From Nematopogon swammerdamellus (lineage: Eukaryota > Arthropoda > Insecta > Lepidoptera > Adelidae): a stretch of DNA of 64,000 nucleotides. Below the pieces are notes generated by a model. It was not told the origin of the DNA and did no database searches. It saw only the letters and a list, made by a program, of their open reading frames with translations. Of this stretch, positions 40,681 to 52,272 are shown piece after piece. The stretch spans positions 9,941,347-10,005,346 of the forward strand of contig OX336355.1 in NCBI GenBank assembly GCA_946902875.1. Reading direction: 5' to 3'. The translations under genes were made by a program, and so were the position numbers. Positions within the stretch are counted from its first letter, which is position 1, and each line of letters opens with the position of its first letter.

Positions 40681-41120
40681 TGGAAATGTTTTAAATGAAA
40701 TCAGGATCAGCCAGTGCGGTTTGAACTACTCAAGCCACAGACCATGTGCGTTGCAGAGATACTAACACCGAGATTTTTTCTAATAGTTATGAATTTTGCT
40801 ATAAGAACCTGTCGAGCCGAACTCAAAATTCCCTTTTTAGATAAATAAGACTATTTACGGCGTCACTCACTAGAAATAATAAATGACGTGCCCGAGTCAG
40901 TTTCGCCACTCGAGACTCCGATACCTAAATAAACAACTTGGTATTGTGAGATATGAGTACCGACGGCCGTGGCGCATGTGGCCTTCGATTCGTGAGAAAG
41001 ACGCAGTCTCGGCCTCCAGAGGAATGCATGGAAAAAAAATAGGTGTGCCTACGAACACATGTATTTGTATGAAATAAGTATTACGCGCACACGAAATTGT
41101 TTTCAGATAAGAATCGCTGA

Positions 41121-41324
41121 TACGACAATGTCTGCAAGGACTGCGAGGCTCGAGACCGCACGAGCACCGCCCGAGCCAGGTCGATGTCGAGCTGGGCGTC
41201 CGTCGACTGGACATCCGAGTGGACTCCGGAATGGGCGCGGGACAAACATGTCTCGCTGGAGGAGCTCGCTGACGGCGCGTCTACCGCTGATCAGGCCGTG
41301 CGTCTGATGTACCTCATCGTGTGA
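41121..41324 (+). CDS. Coding-like segment, candidate terminal exon (copy 1)
   Basis: One frame runs 67 codons from TAC 41121 to TGA 41322-41324: YDNVCKDCEARDR, then MSSWASVDWTSEWTPEWARD, KHVSLEELADGASTADQAVR and LMYLIV. Third positions are strongly G/C (about four in five) in A+T-rich surroundings, and composition is acidic with repeated W, like a real protein. A good splice acceptor (GAAATTGTTTTCAG) ends at 41106, but this frame has a TGA at 41118-41120 just after it. Another frame through the same DNA is R/P/G-rich and looks like a shadow. ATG 41184 could start a 46-residue ORF. I do not recognise the protein. Confidence 0.4.
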   Translation, partial: YDNVCKDCEARDRTSTARARSMSSWASVDWTSEWTPEWARDKHVSLEELADGASTADQAVRLMYLIV

Positions 41325-41971
41325 CTTCGTGACCTAGTGCCTCCAGCAATGCAATAGTGTAAGCGGAAATCAAGTTCAGTGAAAATTAAAATCACGCCGC
41401 GTACAGTGAGGTAGTTACGGGAGTGCGATGCGATTGGACGAAAGACATTGTAGTTATAAGCGTGTATATATGTAACTGCAAATAAGGAGAAAATAAGGAA
41501 ATGTAATTGCGTAATGTAACGATAATTAAGAGTTACTTCTACAGGTACGAACTATAAATATCATGTCCCAAGGGTAGTTCATAAGACATATAATAACTGG
41601 AATGTTATCCAAAAATTCATACATGTAGCGACATCTATTTGTATATTATATAACTGAGCGAGTCAATCGATACCAAGGGGTGTCGCCGCCTACCGGTATA
41701 AGTAGTCAACTGTATGATTTTAAGGGGCTAGCTTAGCAAATTGACGGAAATGTTGATTTTGGAATACGAGTTCATAGCGCCCTCCGCTAGAGGACGCGAA
41801 AAGATTCGATTCTTTTGCCGCGAAATCAATGTAATAAAACTGTTTGTTGAGACAGCAGAGGGAACATTCATCGAACGCCGCTCGGAGGCATCACCTCTCC
41901 TTTTGGGGCTAAGTTAATTGGAAGTCAGAATTTGGGTGAACGAGAGGCGCCTATCGAAGAGACTTGTTTGT
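41325..41971. other. Sequence downstream of the candidate exon
   Basis: A+T-rich, with no AATAAA within 200 bp of the stop (TAATAAAAC near 41829). It ends at the duplication junction. Could be a 3' UTR or intergenic. Confidence 0.3.
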
Positions 41972-43385
41972 CATTTTGTACTTAATTTCATTAATGTGAA
42001 ACTCCAGTGAAGGAACTTTGCGAAAATTTCGTTATTACAGACGTACCACTTATTGTTTTATAATTAGTGTTGACGGTGATTGATCTATATCAAGGCAAGG
42101 GCTCCTTGACATAATTTGCTACAGGCCTCGCGCTGGCTTAATTCGGCTGTGCCTGCTCAACGAGTTGATGTTTCCGTCCTTTTAAGTTCTTCGGTATTTG
42201 TGTATTTTACGACATCTCCGTCGTGCTCGGTCGTACCTACTCTACCGCGTCCTTTCGATTTTGGCGTATTTTAATATCGGGCACGATCCTGTCACGATCA
42301 TGAAGGACCCTCGTCATGGGGTTATGTGATAAAGTGAAGTTTGTCATTGGAATCGATACTCAAAGTTTACAATATTATATTATACGATACATTGAGCTAA
42401 CTTTGAAATAGATTTGAATAGACATTATAAAATTTTGGGGCTTGCTCTGTGGTAATAATTTGATATATAAATAAATAAATTATGTCACGAATTATTGTGA
42501 TATGGCATACCTATAGTCTGCAGGCTCCTTTATTAGGTTGAGTTTTCATAAAATCTTTAAATTTAAATTAATGAAATCGAAATAGACTTATTTTATTGTA
42601 CCCCAGTTTAAAAACGGCCACAAAAGACGAGTTTACAAACGGACCTTTAAAAAGTGGGGGGGGGGGGTGGACAATGAAAAAATTTAAACGATAGTATCGA
42701 TAGTAACTATAATAATAATACATGCTAATGCATAAATATACAAATATTGTTTAAATATATATAAATACACATAAGTAGTAAAAATACATACCTACACAAA
42801 TACATAAGAAAAAATTTTTATAAAAAATACATTATTATAGTGTTGCACATAAACATATTAAATAATATATACCATTTAATTAAGTGGGATTTTGAAATAT
42901 GTTAATTTATTATTTAACTTGTTAATAACATCATACAGAGTAGGATGAAATATTCGGATTACCTACAAATAAACATATTATCGTTTCACGACAAACGAAT
43001 TTCTTCTGTTCACTAGAATATAAATATCGCCGTACGATATCGGCAACAAACAGTAAATGTTAATCTAAAAATAATAATACAGTATACCTACCGAAAAAAA
43101 AACTGTATTATGTAAAATCACCGGAACCTTTCATAGGGAGTTCTTTGTGTCTAGGAGGTTATTCTTAAATTCCGTCTCAGTTTCGTTTCCGAGGTTGAGA
43201 TCAATTTACATTCAGTTCATCTGATTAAATTATTGCGCAAATATTTCCATACATAATGGCAATGGTCTTGGTAAGGAATAATGAGAGTACACGCCGAAAC
43301 ACTTTACTAGGCACTCGGCCAGAACCGTAACTAAACGCGCCATCTTGAAAATGTCGTTTCTGCTCTCAGCTTATTAAAGCGGCGC

Positions 43386-43777
43386 GGCGGCTGGGCGAGT
43401 GGTCCGAGCTTCGGCTTCTCTTGCGAGAGGTCCTAGGTTCAAAATCAACCGGCGGCGTATACCAATGAGTTTTTTCTGACAAAAAAAATTTACGCGTATA
43501 CCTACACCTGCTGTTTCACCGTTCGGTACCGGTGTAAAACTGTAGGTTTCTTCCCTTGTCCCTTACTAGGTGGTAGGCTCAATGGTATGATGGGATGGTA
43601 CGGTACCACCGTAAATGGCCACATAGCACCCTCCTGGGTTCTCCTTTAGTCCAGTATAGCCAGCAATCCAAAGGGAAGTCTCCGGTATGGCATCTACCTT
43701 CTCGGAGGAGATATTGGCTGGTCCGAGCATGTGCTTGAGCCCCTCTGACTCAGCCACGCATACCGCATTTCATAAAA
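43386..43777 (+). mobile_element. Second SINE family (copy in duplication 2)
   Basis: Duplicate of 33089-33480, differing at one base found (T at 43497 for C at 33200). Not an independent insertion. Confidence 0.75.
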
Positions 43778-44261
43778 AAGCCTGTCTCCAGTGAGTGAGT
43801 GAGAGCGACAACCCCGAACGGCCTCCGCCGCTAGCGCCACTGCTGGGTGCCTAGTAATGTATGTCGGTTTGACGTGTCAGAAAACGGCGAATTCCGTCGA
43901 ATTTCCCCCACTGTTAGTTACCTTATTTTCGTCATTCCGTTTGGCGTTGCGATCGAACGTAAAAATATCGAAGAAGCTACGTCACTAATTGGACACCGTT
44001 ACCAGTGGACTGAGCACGTTAGTCAAATTAGACGACGACCATGATTCTGAATGCAAGCAGTGGTTCCGCTTCTTGCCCGTACGTAGTACAGTTGGGATTG
44101 TCCTGTTGACTGAACCACCGCAATTTTTTTAATTATCTTTTTGTGCTAATACAGTGGCAGAATCAGCGTTAAATTGTTATTAACCGTGGCGCACGTACCG
44201 CCGAACGCCGGGAGGATTGGATAAAATATGTATTGGAAGTGCGTCCGTCCAGAAGTTGGTG

Positions 44262-44532
44262 CAGAAACTTTGACTGACTGACTGAAGCTATTCAATCCTC
44301 GCGACATGATGATTCCTGAGTTTCAAGAATACGCCCCCACACCCCTTCGGCAGAAACTTTGACTGACTGACTGAAGCTATTCAATCTTCGAGACATGATG
44401 ATTCCTGAGTGTCGAGAATAGGCCCCCACACCCCTTCGGCAGAAACTTTGACTGACTTACTGAAGCTATTCAATCCTCGCGACATGATGATTCCTGAGTT
44501 TCAAGAATAGCCCCCCACACCCCTTCGGCAGA
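44262..44532 (+). repeat. 89-bp tandem repeat, three copies (duplicate)
   Basis: Same three units as at 33965-34235, including the CTGACTTACTG variant in the third. The unit number is unchanged, consistent with a recent duplication. Confidence 0.9.
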
Positions 44533-44776
44533 CTCGTAGGATTGGTAGATCTTCTTCGTTATTGCGAGTAATAAAATAGGGTTTTATCGAGAGTCGGCTT
44601 TACGAGTTGTCTTTCGGAGCTGCCCTTGCTTCCGTGCAGCCTTGAGCTTCGGGCGGTGGATAAAGGTGAGCACACGATCGGCTAAATTCATAAATTGGTG
44701 ATGCAAAAGACAAATTTAAGGACATTATTTTTCCACATCTTCATTATAGTAAGTTGTTTAAATACCTAGGAAGCGC

Positions 44777-45019
44777 GACATGTGGCGCCGAGCCATCCAT
44801 AAGGCGTCCAACGACGCTCGTGGACACTCGGTCGTATGCGGGGGTTGCGAATGCTATGCCGGGCTGCACTCTGCAGGTGACTAGTCACGCTCCGCTTGAA
44901 GTAACCGAGACTGGGGGGAGGGGGAGAGGGGGGGGGGGGGGGGGGTGTGGATGGGGTGTATACGTATATTATGGGCAGGGAGAGCGTTTCAGTGGATGGG
45001 AGTATCCATGACTACACGC
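44777..45019 (-). mobile_element. Degenerate LINE C-terminal fragment (duplicate)
   Basis: Copy of 34480-34720. The G-run in its middle is about two bases longer, which changes the reading frame of the small open frame across it. Confidence 0.45.
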
Positions 45020-45064
45020 CTTGATAATCTCAATAAAATTTACGTGGAACATAAATTAAGCAAT

Positions 45065-45431
45065 CAATACTAATAATAAATCTGTAAGGGATGGTCCTAG
45101 AGTAAGTTACTTTGTTTTATGAGATACTTCGTTTGTAGACTCTATGCATGATACTTATCTAATTTGACCATTTTTAGTAATATTTTCTGTATTTATGTAT
45201 GTTCCTTCATAACTCTTAAACCGATCATCCGAATTCGATTAAACGTAGTACAAGCACATTTAACTATACTTGACACAGGATAGGCTAATTCAGTTTCGGT
45301 TACGCTTATATGTCACTCTCATACAAACCGAATTGTTCCGCGCGCCGAAATAAAGGTACGGTAGTGGGCTTACTTACTTTCTTCTTTTTAAATACGAATT
45401 TCACGCGAGCGAAGCCGCGGCCAAAAGCTGG
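45065..45431 (+). mobile_element. Helitron-like element (duplicate)
   Basis: Copy of 34766-35132 with the same CTGGT end. No difference noticed. Confidence 0.6.
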
Positions 45432-45898
45432 TTTGTAATAACAGGTCTTTAACAATAATCTTTCTGTTCTAATTTCCGATGCTTATTATCCGACGATTTA
45501 ATAATGTTTAAGTCTTTCTACTCGTACATAAAAACAAGTTTATATAAATAAGTAGGTAATAATACCGCTGAAAACGTATACAATTTAAAAATACTTATCT
45601 TCAAATTCAAACAATACAACTTGACAAGAACCAGAAATAATTAAGAAGCAGTTTCCCGAGAGCATGAAAGCTTTTCGTTTCTAGCTCCAGCGCTTCCACG
45701 TCTTTTGCCTTCAAGAATCTAGGGTAATTTAAAACTCGCATAGTCATTGTATCTGCGTCGTCGTCGGTTAGATGGCGCCGTCTCGCTCTCCCAGGAAGCA
45801 ACGATTGTTTGTTACGCGAGTGTGCCGCTGTCAAAGACGTGTATACCTAGAAGTGGTTTAAACTTGTCGAAGATGTGAAAAAATAAAGTATACACAAA

Positions 45899-46064
45899 CA
45901 TTAGATTGCCCCCTACCCTTTTTTGCCTGTCGGCTTGGTGGCGGCGGACTAATGTCGCTGTGAAAAGGCTATTAACCCGCGATTTGAAGATCCGTGGATT
46001 GTAGGAGTGGGGAAAGATATTCCCTGGGAGCCCGTTCCACACCTTTACAGTGCGGCACAAGAAC
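45899..46064 (-). mobile_element. LINE C-terminal fragment (duplicate)
   Basis: Copy of 35600-35765. A substitution just outside (G46065 against T35766) restores the CGATTTT form seen in the related fragment at 24650-24850, so copy 2 holds the ancestral base there. Confidence 0.6.
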
Positions 46065-46414
46065 GATTTTGAGAATCACGCAGTTCGAAGAACTCTTCTG
46101 TCGACTACAAAGGTGTGTTCCGCAAGAGTATGGCGGGTTTGGCGAAGGCGAACAGGTCGAGGAGGGATAAAGAAAGCATGTTTTTCAGAGCAGCGGCCAT
46201 ATTAGTACCGATAAAACGGGCTCAATGACCCAACGATACGCCTGTGCTTTAGAGGTTGAAGGTTAGGCGCCCGCAGCATTATGCGGCAGCGACGAGATGG
46301 CGCTGTGCTGCGCGGCAAGAAATTCGTATGAACAAATTTGTGCCGCGCCGTACTGCGCCGCTCCTATAAACACCGAAGTAAATACTAGAAGCGTTATAGC
46401 GCGATAAAACTTGT

Positions 46415-46790
46415 TAACTGTCGGTAAACAATTAATGTGCGTGCCTTCACATGAAATTGTTATCATGAATACTTACAAACGATCGCATTACAACCCATCT
46501 CTATAAATGCGACAATGCTCCTCACTCGAGCATGTTCGGATATAAGTGTATTTTGAGTCGCGTAAATTAAGCTCCATTCGATTTCATATAAAAGTCCGAT
46601 TTGTGCCACACGACGACGCATAATAAGTTGTCTGATAGTATGCAACGTACACAATTACACGATTCAAAATATGCGACTCACAACTCACTAACTTACACTT
46701 GTTTGGCCTCATCCTAAGAGCCATATAACACAAGCATCAGTCATTAAGAAATCATCTTATAAGCTCCTTTGTTCGATGACATGTTTTTTT
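46415..46790 (+). repeat. Dispersed repeat E (duplicate)
   Basis: Copy of 36115-36490. Confidence 0.5.
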
Positions 46791-47034
46791 GGGGCATCGC
46801 TTCTAGATATTTATGTATGTTTGGCGAGTTTGTTCCCCATTCCTCTTCGGGCGCTGATTACCCACATTTGAATTGTCGATATCAGCGCAACCGCTTTGAA
46901 TGCGGAGGCAATCATGTGTTTACACTAGCTCCTATGCTAATAATATAAGATATTATATGTATTTCTTCATCGAATCCCTTTTGGAGTCTCCGGCATCGTA
47001 GTGCCGACAGTCCGACGCGTTCTCGCCCAGGCAG

Positions 47035-47216
47035 GCATATTTCCCCCCAAGTATAGTCTCGGGTCCTTCAAGAGAGGCGTGAATGGGCACCTGTCAGGCC
47101 GGCATGGCATTCGCAGCCCCCGCATGCGTCCGAATGTCCATGGGCGTCGCTAGACACCTTATGGGTGACCCGGCGCCACATGTAGCGCTTAGTATAAAAA
47201 AAAAAAAAAAAAAAGG
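47035..47216 (+). mobile_element. LINE 3' end with A-tail (duplicate)
   Basis: Copy of 36735-36915 with an A-run one base longer. Confidence 0.65.
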
Positions 47217-47256
47217 CTCCTCCCGGGAAAAAGAAATACACACATGTACAATTATA

Positions 47257-47530
47257 CACGGTGTTGCAACCCCAACCGTAAAACCCGAAAGGGGGTGATT
47301 CTGTACGTGAAATAGAACAACTTTTGTTCTACGTTTTTTGAATTTGAAGAAAACAAAATTTTTTTTCTCCATACATTTTGAGAATACGTATTTAAAATTT
47401 GTATGGAAAAAATAATTTAGTTTTTGTTTCAAAAAATATTTTTCGCCACAGAAGTTGTTTAGTTTCACATATTATAGAATAACCCCCTTATGTCAGTTAA
47501 AAATATTACGGGGGCAACTGGAACACCGTG
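47257..47530. mobile_element. TA-flanked MITE (duplicate)
   Basis: Copy of 36957-37230. A 124-codon minus-strand frame crossing it and the LINE A-tail is an artefact of A/T runs. Confidence 0.75.
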
Positions 47531-49114
47531 TACACTAATAAACAAAATTTATATATATCGGCCGAATCTGTACCGCAAATTAAAAAGCAAGAACCCCCGA
47601 ACAAAATAGTAACCACTACGTTTGAGGGACGTGATATGGAATTGCTTTATTTTAAATAGCTATTCCCGCAGTTTGGCCTCACGGCAAAGATTACTATAAC
47701 CATGCTCAGATGTTCCAGAAAACGCTAGTGAATACCCCGTGTGAGTTGATTGAGTAGAACATAAATGATGGCGGCTTTACAGATTTTGCGCTTATTGCAG
47801 AATGCCATCTTTTTCAGTCAACCTGGTAGGTACATGGACTCTGAAGTCCTTATCGCTGTTAGTGCGCAGGTTTTCATTCACCGAACTGACAGATATGTTA
47901 TACCTTTTCATGATTACGTTAACATTTTATTTTATTGTTATTTTGATTTATTTTTATTTAATTATATTTTTTATTTAATGGTTCTATTTTTAGGTTTCAA
48001 ATGTTAATTTTAGTATTTAAGTGTTTTATTTTGATTGTAAATTATTGTTTTGGCGATGGCCTATTTTTGCTTAGATCGAAATAGAATAAAAATAATGTTT
48101 ATACAATATTTGATATGTCTATGTGTATAAAATGTACCAAATCATAGAGAAAAAATAATAATACGTCTATGTACCAAATAGACCAATAAAATAATTGAAT
48201 TGAATTGAACTGACATAACTACATTCAATGTAAACCTCTCTGTACCAATCGCAACCGTTTCCCGTTCCAAGTTCAAATTTGGGATTTAATTAAATAAAGC
48301 ATTGTCATGGTATCGCGCTGTTTTCATACGCCGCCGAAGCCACCACAAATAAAATAAAATAATACGCTTGCTTTATTTAATTGTGTTTGCATTTCAAAAA
48401 GGCCGTAGAAGTTAATATTGAATATTTATCGCAAAATAATGTCAACATTGTTCTTATGAACTTGGTGTTATTGTTTTCCGACACATCAATGAACAGTAAC
48501 GGTGTGCAAAAAGTGTTTTCGATGTAAAACAATATTTGCATTGCGTATTTGTGTTGTTTTGAGGGAAAAGGCGGCAGAGGTGTGTCAGGCAGGATGGTGG
48601 CATGTGGAGTGGAGATCCAACGTCTCTGCCTGCCCCATTAGGAAACATGTGTAACGTTATGTATCTATGTATCACAGGAGGGCTATTTTTATATTACTTC
48701 AAAATTATCGTCCATTTTTATATATTCCTTTTTTACCCATTTTAGAAAGTTTTTTAAATATGAGTTTTAAATTGTTAATCGTTCTGTTGTTGTTTTAATC
48801 TAATTTATATATTTTATTTTTGGTTTTCTAAGTTTTAATCGTTGCTTTGTTTATTTATAATTGTGTATAGTTTTCTAACGTTAGTGTTTTGTGTTTATTT
48901 AGTGGTTTCCGAGTGGTGTAGGACTTTTCTTTAATTTATAATATAATATAATAATGTATTGTGTCCATTTTTTTGGAATACAAATAAGACGCTGCTTTTA
49001 ATATTTATGTGATGTGAAATATGCTTGTGAAATTTTGTATTTTGTTTTGGGTGCCATAATAAATAAATAAATAAATAAATATTGCTTTAACGGTACTCGA
49101 CATTATGTATGAAT

Positions 49115-49372
49115 AGCCCCTTAGTGGCGTTACCGTGTGGAGCGAAGCCGGTACTTGCTAGTCACCTCGCCACCTTGGCGCGGTCTTTCAACCGAGTCAT
49201 GTGCAGGTGGTTCTTCATGCCTTACTTGCTGCTTGATAGTTATTGTGTCCGAATACTTTGCAAAACGTGGTGGTAGGTGTTGTGCTTTAATTTGTTTTTG
49301 TAATTTAACAGAGTCTTGGCAGCACAACACTGATTGCTCTGCTCTATAATCCGATTGTCGGAATACAGCGTA
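49115..49372 (-). repeat. Dispersed repeat B (duplicate)
   Basis: Copy of 38815-39072. Confidence 0.65.
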
Positions 49373-50629
49373 TGTATACGTATATGTAGGTATGTTTGTA
49401 GCCACAGAGCACCACGTGAGAAGATGAACATTAATTAATTGCTAATAGACAACATTGCTCCTGAGCCGGAGCGAGTCCTTATGCGTAAATTTTCTTGTGA
49501 AATTCTGGAAATGCCGCCAATCCTTATTGTTATGTAAGGCGGAGACACTGATAGTGCGTGCGCGGAGAATATCAACTAGAACCTGCCTCTGATAGCAATC
49601 TTTACATGAATACATTAACGGAATTCGAATTTCAAAATGTGTCCTTTTTTTGTGATATGATTTCGATTGACGGTCTGCATATATGCATTAGTTATTAACG
49701 TCTCCTTTCCACTATCCGGCAAATGTAGACGGAGACACAGATTTGGCAATTATTTTTAACATATTATGATTTTGGCAGTAAGAGCAATTACCGTACGACA
49801 ACATCTGCGCCAGTGGCGGTGCTAGACCAAATGTAGACGTCAGCGACATTAGCTTTGCGAGGCCTCTTTCATTTCCCAGTCAGAAAGAAAACGATAAATA
49901 GAATGAGACTGATGTATGATATGAGTTTGATTGCTAATGAAATGTTGACAAAAATTACATGAACAATCACAAATTAAAATAAATAACCCAACAAGCAATA
50001 GCCCAAAGTAGTGCGACCATACTTTGATGAGAATTTTTGGAATCGCGCTATCCCAAAGGGAGTCAGCTAGGGTAAACGAGCGACGAACTGTACCGTGAAC
50101 ATTGATAGACCGACACACAGGACCGACAACACAATTTATGAGACTCACGAATTGCTTCCGACAGCGTCTTCCATCTGCGTCACAGACAAATCTTGGTAAC
50201 CTTTGTACGTGACATCACGGTAGTCGAGAAAACATGGTAAGTATATCTATACATAATTCACAAATTAGTCCCAAGAAAGTGTTCCACATTACATATAAAA
50301 CTGACATATTATGAAGTGCGACTATTTCGTGGGACATAATATTTGATACTCTAACCTCGCCTGTATGATGAAACTATTGATGCATTATTAGATGCATGTG
50401 AATTTATTTTTCTATCCCATCAACTATTTTCATGCCTTAAAGACTTGGGGACAAATGTTGTAGGACATGTTTAGCGATTTCTACAGTGTCACTTACGGGA
50501 AACATCTTGGAGCATGTCGCGAAACATGTTCTCTGAACGAACAGTCCGTCCGTCTTAGATGAATTTCCAAAAACGCTGATACAACTGGCTTTTATTTATA
50601 AACATATAAGCCTAAACACCAATTTCTAT

Positions 50630-50980
50630 ATTTCTAACTTTAAAAATGACGCACTTCCCGTACAAACTTTCGTCCCTTATTTTACCCCCTTAGGGGATTA
50701 ATTTTCAATAATTCTTCCATAATGCTCTTCTACGTTATATAAGGTACTCCTATGCAAAATTTCATGCTTCTAGCTAGACCCACCTAGGCTGTGCGTTGTT
50801 TCTCAGTCAGTCTTTATGAATTTTATTAAGTAGAAGATGATTTTGCCATTAGGATAAAAGTACTATAAGAGTGAAGGTTGAATAGAATAAGACTGTGAGG
50901 GTTCAGACTTCAGACGGACAGACTGACGGCGTTGCCTTGGTCGTATCACGTATGGGATACGGAACCCTAAAAATGAACAC
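50630..50980 (+). repeat. Dispersed insect repeat (duplicate)
   Basis: Copy of 40330-40680. Confidence 0.5.
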
Positions 50981-51420
50981 TGGAAATGTTTTAAATGAAA
51001 TCAGGATCAGCCAGTGCGGTTTGAACTACTCAAGCCACAGACCATGTGCGTTGCAGAGATACTAACGCCGAGATTTTTTCTAATAGTTATGAATTTTGCT
51101 ATAAGAACCTGTCGAGCCGAACTCAAAATTCCCTTTTTAGATAAATAAGACTATTTACGGCGTCACTCACTAGAAATAATAAATGACGTGCCCGAGTCAG
51201 TTTCGCCACTCGAGACTCCGATACCTAAATAAACAACTTGGTATTGTGAGATATGAGTACCGACGGCCGTGGCGCATGTGGCCTTCGATTCGTGAGAAAG
51301 ACGCAGTCTCGGCCTCCAGAGGAATGCATGGAAAAAAAATAGGTGTGCCTACGAACACATGTATTTGTATGAAATAAGTATTACGCGCACACGAAATTGT
51401 TTTCAGATAAGAATCGCTGA

Positions 51421-51624
51421 TACGACAATGTCTGCAAGGACTGCGAGGCTCGAGACCGCACGAGCACCGCCCGAGCCAGGTCGATGTCGAGCTGGGCGTC
51501 CGTCGACTGGACATCCGAGTGGACTCCGGAATGGGCGCGGGACAAACATGTCTCGCTGGAGGAGCTCGCTGACGGCGCGTCTACCGCTGATCAGGCCGTG
51601 CGTCTGATGTACCTCATCGTGTGA
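51421..51624 (+). CDS. Coding-like segment, candidate terminal exon (copy 2)
   Basis: Identical over the whole frame to 41121-41324, including the upstream acceptor (GAAATTGTTTTCAG, ending 51406), the TGA at 51418-51420 and the stop at 51622-51624. With no change between copies it cannot be tested here for selection. If copy 1 belongs to a gene, this is a second copy of its exon. Confidence 0.4.
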   Translation, partial: YDNVCKDCEARDRTSTARARSMSSWASVDWTSEWTPEWARDKHVSLEELADGASTADQAVRLMYLIV

Positions 51625-52272
51625 CTTCGTGACCTAGTGCCTCCAGCAATGCAATAGTGTAAGCGGAAATCAAGTTCAGTGAAAATTAAAATCACGCCGC
51701 GTACAGTGAGGTAGTTACGGGAGTGCGATGCGATTGGACGAAAGACATTGTAGTTATAAGCGTGTATATATGTAACTGCAAATAAGGAGAAAATAAGGAA
51801 ATGTAATTGCGTAATGTAACGATAATTAAGAGTTACTTCTACAGGTACGAACTATAAATATCATGTCCCAAGGGTAGTTCATAAGACATATAATAACTGG
51901 AATGTTATCCAAAAATTCATACATGTAGCGACATCTATTTGTATATTATATAACTGAGCGAGTCAATCGATACCAAGGGGTGTCGCCGCCTACCGGTATA
52001 AGTAGTCAACTGTATGATTTTAAGGGGCTAGCTTAGCAAATTGACGGAAATGTTGATTTTGGAATACGAGTTCATAGCGCCCTCCGCTAGAGGACGCGAA
52101 AAGATTCGATTCTTTTGCCGCGAAATCAATGTAATAAAACTGTTTGTTGAGACAGCAGAGGGAACATTCATCGAACGCCGCTCGGAGGCATCACCTCTCC
52201 TTTTGGGGCTAAGTTAATTGGAAGTCAGAATTTGGGTGAACGAGAGGCGCCTATCGAAGAGACTTGTTTGTC

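Larger units (their letters stand above)
31662..41971 (+). repeat. Segmental tandem duplication, copy 1 (10,310 bp)
   Basis: The block from CATTTTGTACTTAATTTCAT (31662) to GAGACTTGTTTGT (41971) is repeated immediately downstream in the same orientation. Spotted substitutions relative to copy 2: C33200/T43497, T35766/G46065, A35953/G46252 and A40767/G51067. Length changes occur only at homopolymers (G-run 24 versus 12, A-run near 32797, G-run near 34631, A-run near 36900). The junction shows about 1 bp of shared sequence. Either a very recent duplication or an assembly duplication. Confidence 0.95.
41972..52272 (+). repeat. Segmental tandem duplication, copy 2 (about 10,300 bp)
   Basis: Begins CATTTTGTACTTAATTTCAT directly after the end of copy 1 and ends GAGACTTGTTTGTC, where the sequence leaves to unique DNA (TGACCTGTGCTAAT). 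Offsets to copy 1 fall from 10310 to 10297 after two homopolymers, then rise to 10300, so all indels found are homopolymer length changes. Confidence 0.95.

Noticed and set aside
41059..41307. The 82-codon frame over the candidate exon and the 105-codon minus-strand frame opposite it
   Set aside because: Both are rich in R, P, S and G with weak third-position bias, typical of shadow frames. The frame ending at 41324 fits coding better, although the first remains possible if spliced to the ATG at 39934.
47094..47468. A 124-codon minus-strand frame
   Set aside because: It joins a LINE fragment, a T-run and a MITE. The matching frame in the other duplicate is broken by one base in the homopolymer.
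31662..52272. The duplicated block as an LTR retrotransposon or other single giant element
   Set aside because: Its borders show no TIR, LTR, TG...CA ends or target duplication, and its content is a mixture of unrelated repeats and unique DNA.
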